DNA from: CAVOJV01 sp963696325
GTDB lineage: Bacteria > Pseudomonadota > Gammaproteobacteria > Competibacterales > Competibacteraceae
Direction of reading: 5' to 3'
Assembly (NCBI GenBank): GCA_963696325.1
Contig: CAVOJV010000071.1
Location: 6,183 to 70,182, forward strand
DNA: 64,000 bases
Shown: in pieces, positions 62,318 through 64,000 of the stretch
Layout: each line of letters opens with the position of its first letter
Numbering within the stretch: the first letter of the stretch is position 1
The notes under the pieces: generated by a model
Told to the model about the DNA's origin: nothing
The model's database searches: none
Seen by the model: only the letters and a program-made list of their open reading frames with translations
Translations under genes and position numbers: made by a program

Positions 62318-64000
62318 AGCAAATACCCGTTAGCGGTAAGCCCGTATCCAGGAAGCGCACGCTGGCTCGCCAGTTGCTTGCCTCTCACCTCGCCGTGGCA
62401 TTCATCGGGCTTGGCATGTTGTGCATCGCCCTGGCCTCAACCTATGGCCTGCGGTCTAGAGTTATGCTGCTGGCCAACGAGGGCGGTCCGATGGCCCAAT
62501 CCTCTTTGCAGGTATTGGCTGGGGTCTGGCGTTCCATTGCCGAACTCGGTGGTTGGGTTAATCTGGGTGATGAACGCTTTTTGCGGAATTGGCAGGCTGC
62601 CTGGAGCGAGCAGGTCGAACCATCCATCGCCTGGCTGGTAGGTCGTCAGGCGATGCTTCAGGATGCTGGTGACAGCGCGCGTCTGAAAACCTTGGCGGCA
62701 CTGCTGGCGGATCTCAAGGAATCCCAATGGTGGGTACAGGATGTCGCCCATACCCCCGGCAATGAGCCGGCCAGGATCGCTTATTTGTTTGAGATCGAGC
62801 CTATCGCGGAGACGCTGGATGCGCTGATTGCGGCGCTGATCCATGAGGAGAGCGAGCAGGCAGGAGGGGAAGATCGGAAAGCCCTGCTGGTCCAACTGTC
62901 GGAATTCCAGCGCGTTTTTTCGGGTTCCCGGTTACTGCTCAGGGAAATCATCAGCGAAGCCGGCCTGGACTACGAGAAACGCTTTCAGGATCAGGTGAAT
63001 CTGACCAAGGCCGCGGCCGCCGATATTGCCATGAACGACCGGTTACTGACGGATGAACAATGGCGTCTGCTGGATCTATTGCAACGTGAATTGCAGGCGT
63101 TTGACCGCTTCGCACAGGAGGTCATCAGGCTGCGCCGGTCCGCCAACTGGAAGGTCGCGCGGCACCGGCTGACGACGGAGACGGTACCGCTGGCTACCCA
63201 GGTGACCGGCCTGACCACCGCCTTGATGGCTCACTCCACGGCGCTCATGGAACAGGAAGTACGGGAGGCCAAGATTGCCAGCGCGCTCACTGTCTGGATC
63301 ATGGTGGTGCTCATCATTACCATGTTGATAGTCGCCTACGTCATGTCGCGGGCACGCGCCCAGACGCTGGCGCGGCCTATCGCAGCACTATCCGAGGCAA
63401 CCCAGCAACTGGCGGCCGGGCACCTGGCCGAGATTATTCCCGTTACCCGTGACGATGAACTCGGTGATCTTACCCGTGCCTTCAATACCATGCGAACCTC
63501 GCTCTACCAGGCACAGGAGGGGCTGCGCGACGCCAATGCGTCCCTCGAACAACAGGTGGCAAGGCGCACCGTTAAGCTGCTGGAAACGAATGAATCGCTG
63601 CGGCACGAAATTACCGAGCGCAAGCGGGTAGAGGCGGCGTTGCGGGAGCGCGAAGCGCGGGTGCGGGCCATCGCCAATGCCGTTCCAGATGTGCTGATCA
63701 TGCTGGACGAAGACGGGCGGTATGTTGACATTATCACGTCACAGCGCCATCTGCTCTATGCCGACCCAAACTATCTCAAGGGCAAGCTGGTAAGTGAGGT
63801 CCTGCCGGCCGATCTTGCCACTCGCTTTCTCGACCTGGTCAGGCAAACTCTGGTAACCCGGCAAACCCAGATCGTGGAGTACGAGCTTTACATCGGGAAG
63901 GTTGGCAAGCGCTGGTTTGAGGCACGTGCAGCGCCCATCGACTCTCTTGGCGCGGCCAAGCCTGCCGTTATCATTGTCGCCCGCGACATTACCCAGCGCA
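62314..64000 (+). CDS. HAMP-PAS membrane sensor, cut by window end
   Basis: GTG 62314 overlaps the previous stop as GTGA. The visible 562 codons encode one membrane helix (HLAVAFIGLGMLCIALASTY) and a ~280-residue periplasmic helical domain. A second helix (ALTVWIMVVLIITMLIVAYV), HAMP (RPIAALSEATQQLAAGHLAE, then DELGDLTRAFNTM), a coiled coil and a PAS domain (VRAIANAVPDVLIMLDEDGR) follow. The frame is still open at 64000 just after DITQR. The catalytic part, histidine kinase or GGDEF, lies outside; the response regulator two genes upstream favours a kinase. Confidence 0.88.
   Translation, partial: MKQIPVSGKPVSRKRTLARQLLASHLAVAFIGLGMLCIALASTYGLRSRVMLLANEGGPMAQSSLQVLAGVWRSIAELGGWVNLGDERFLRNWQAAWSEQVEPSIAWLVGRQAMLQDAGDSARLKTLAALLADLKESQWWVQDVAHTPGNEPARIAYLFEIEPIAETLDALIAALIHEESEQAGGEDRKALLVQLSEFQRVFSGSRLLLREIISEAGLDYEKRFQDQVNLTKAAAADIAMNDRLLTDEQWRLLDLLQRELQAFDRFAQEVIRLRRSANWKVARHRLTTETVPLATQVTGLTTALMAHSTALMEQEVREAKIASALTVWIMVVLIITMLIVAYVMSRARAQTLARPIAALSEATQQLAAGHLAEIIPVTRDDELGDLTRAFNTMRTSLYQAQEGLRDANASLEQQVARRTVKLLETNESLRHEITERKRVEAALREREARVRAIANAVPDVLIMLDEDGRYVDIITSQRHLLYADPNYLKGKLVSEVLPADLATRFLDLVRQTLVTRQTQIVEYELYIGKVGKRWFEARAAPIDSLGAAKPAVIIVARDITQR

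Noticed and set aside
1..64000. Search by eye for rRNA, tRNA, riboswitches, prophage and defence systems
   Set aside because: No conserved RNA cores, phage structural genes, or restriction, toxin-antitoxin or CRISPR-Cas motifs were seen. The DUF1469 'holin' protein belongs to the YqjE group, not to a prophage.

Overview
The window looks like one chromosomal stretch of a PHA-storing proteobacterium. I would guess a gammaproteobacterium, from relA, kup, purU, folD, the yqjDE-type operon, patZ and a minimalist PutA. Coding DNA is GC-rich and dense, in short operons with one-base or four-base stop/start overlaps. The load of decayed insertion sequences suggests an environmental or wastewater-type genome. 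The taxon is inference; there is no rRNA or tRNA gene here to settle it.

Region 1 (1-8.9 kb), storage and stringent response: a phasin and a class I-type PHA synthase are followed by relA. Downstream lie a decayed Crp/Fnr gene, an IS91-type remnant, a secreted protein and a wax ester synthase/diacylglycerol acyltransferase. Then comes a second copy of the last ~110 bp of relA facing an intact Crp/Fnr gene. So two relA-tail/Crp convergent junctions bracket this block.

Region 2 (8.9-29.9 kb), accessory: a decayed transposase; a glycine-zipper lipoprotein frameshifted inside a 21-bp tandem repeat; a small diguanylate cyclase; and a GH13 amylase-family enzyme whose linker holds 72-bp tandem repeats and an in-frame palindromic miniature insertion. 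Next is a stress island: OsmB-like lipoprotein, AI-2E-family permease, YqjD/YqjE/YqjK-like operon, CsbD, PRC-barrel protein, a two-repeat secreted protein, a transglutaminase-like protein and an MgtA-type P-ATPase with two frameshifts. A dispersed repeat of about 55-75 bp recurs at 9.0, 12.5, 14.8 and 18.1 kb. From 23.5 to 29.7 kb there is an IS nest (IS4, DUF6399-type transposase, IS110 and IS3 remnants, IS630) around a low-GC AraC regulator with a degenerate receiver domain.

Region 3 (29.9-45.8 kb), mostly housekeeping and lipid/ion metabolism. A minus-strand operon holds an unrecognised 430-aa protein, a histone-deacetylase-fold hydrolase, a DHCR24-like FAD oxidoreductase and an FkbM methyltransferase, with a hotdog thioesterase beyond it. 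Then come a KimA-like permease, Fe-dependent alcohol dehydrogenase, glycerophosphodiesterase, ThiO, a glycine-zipper protein, a metallophosphoesterase, a CarS-like CTP transferase, an alpha/beta hydrolase, Kup and an IS982 remnant.

Region 4 (45.8-64 kb): a minus-strand set of an SLC13 transporter, PurU and FolD (one-carbon metabolism); MenA; a diguanylate cyclase with an N-terminal metallo-beta-lactamase/ODP domain; a MIF-family protein; a nitroreductase gene with its middle deleted; and putA with a divergent AraC gene. On the plus strand come agmatine deiminase overlapping patZ, then a tightly overlapping response regulator / repeat-rich secreted protein / HAMP-PAS sensor set that runs off the right end.

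No CRISPR array, rRNA or tRNA gene was seen. The most unusual items are the relA-tail duplication, the palindromic insertion inside the GH13 gene, the dispersed repeat family, the Glu-substituted receiver in the AraC protein, the secreted protein sandwiched between two-component genes, and a perfect 32-bp palindrome inside purU.
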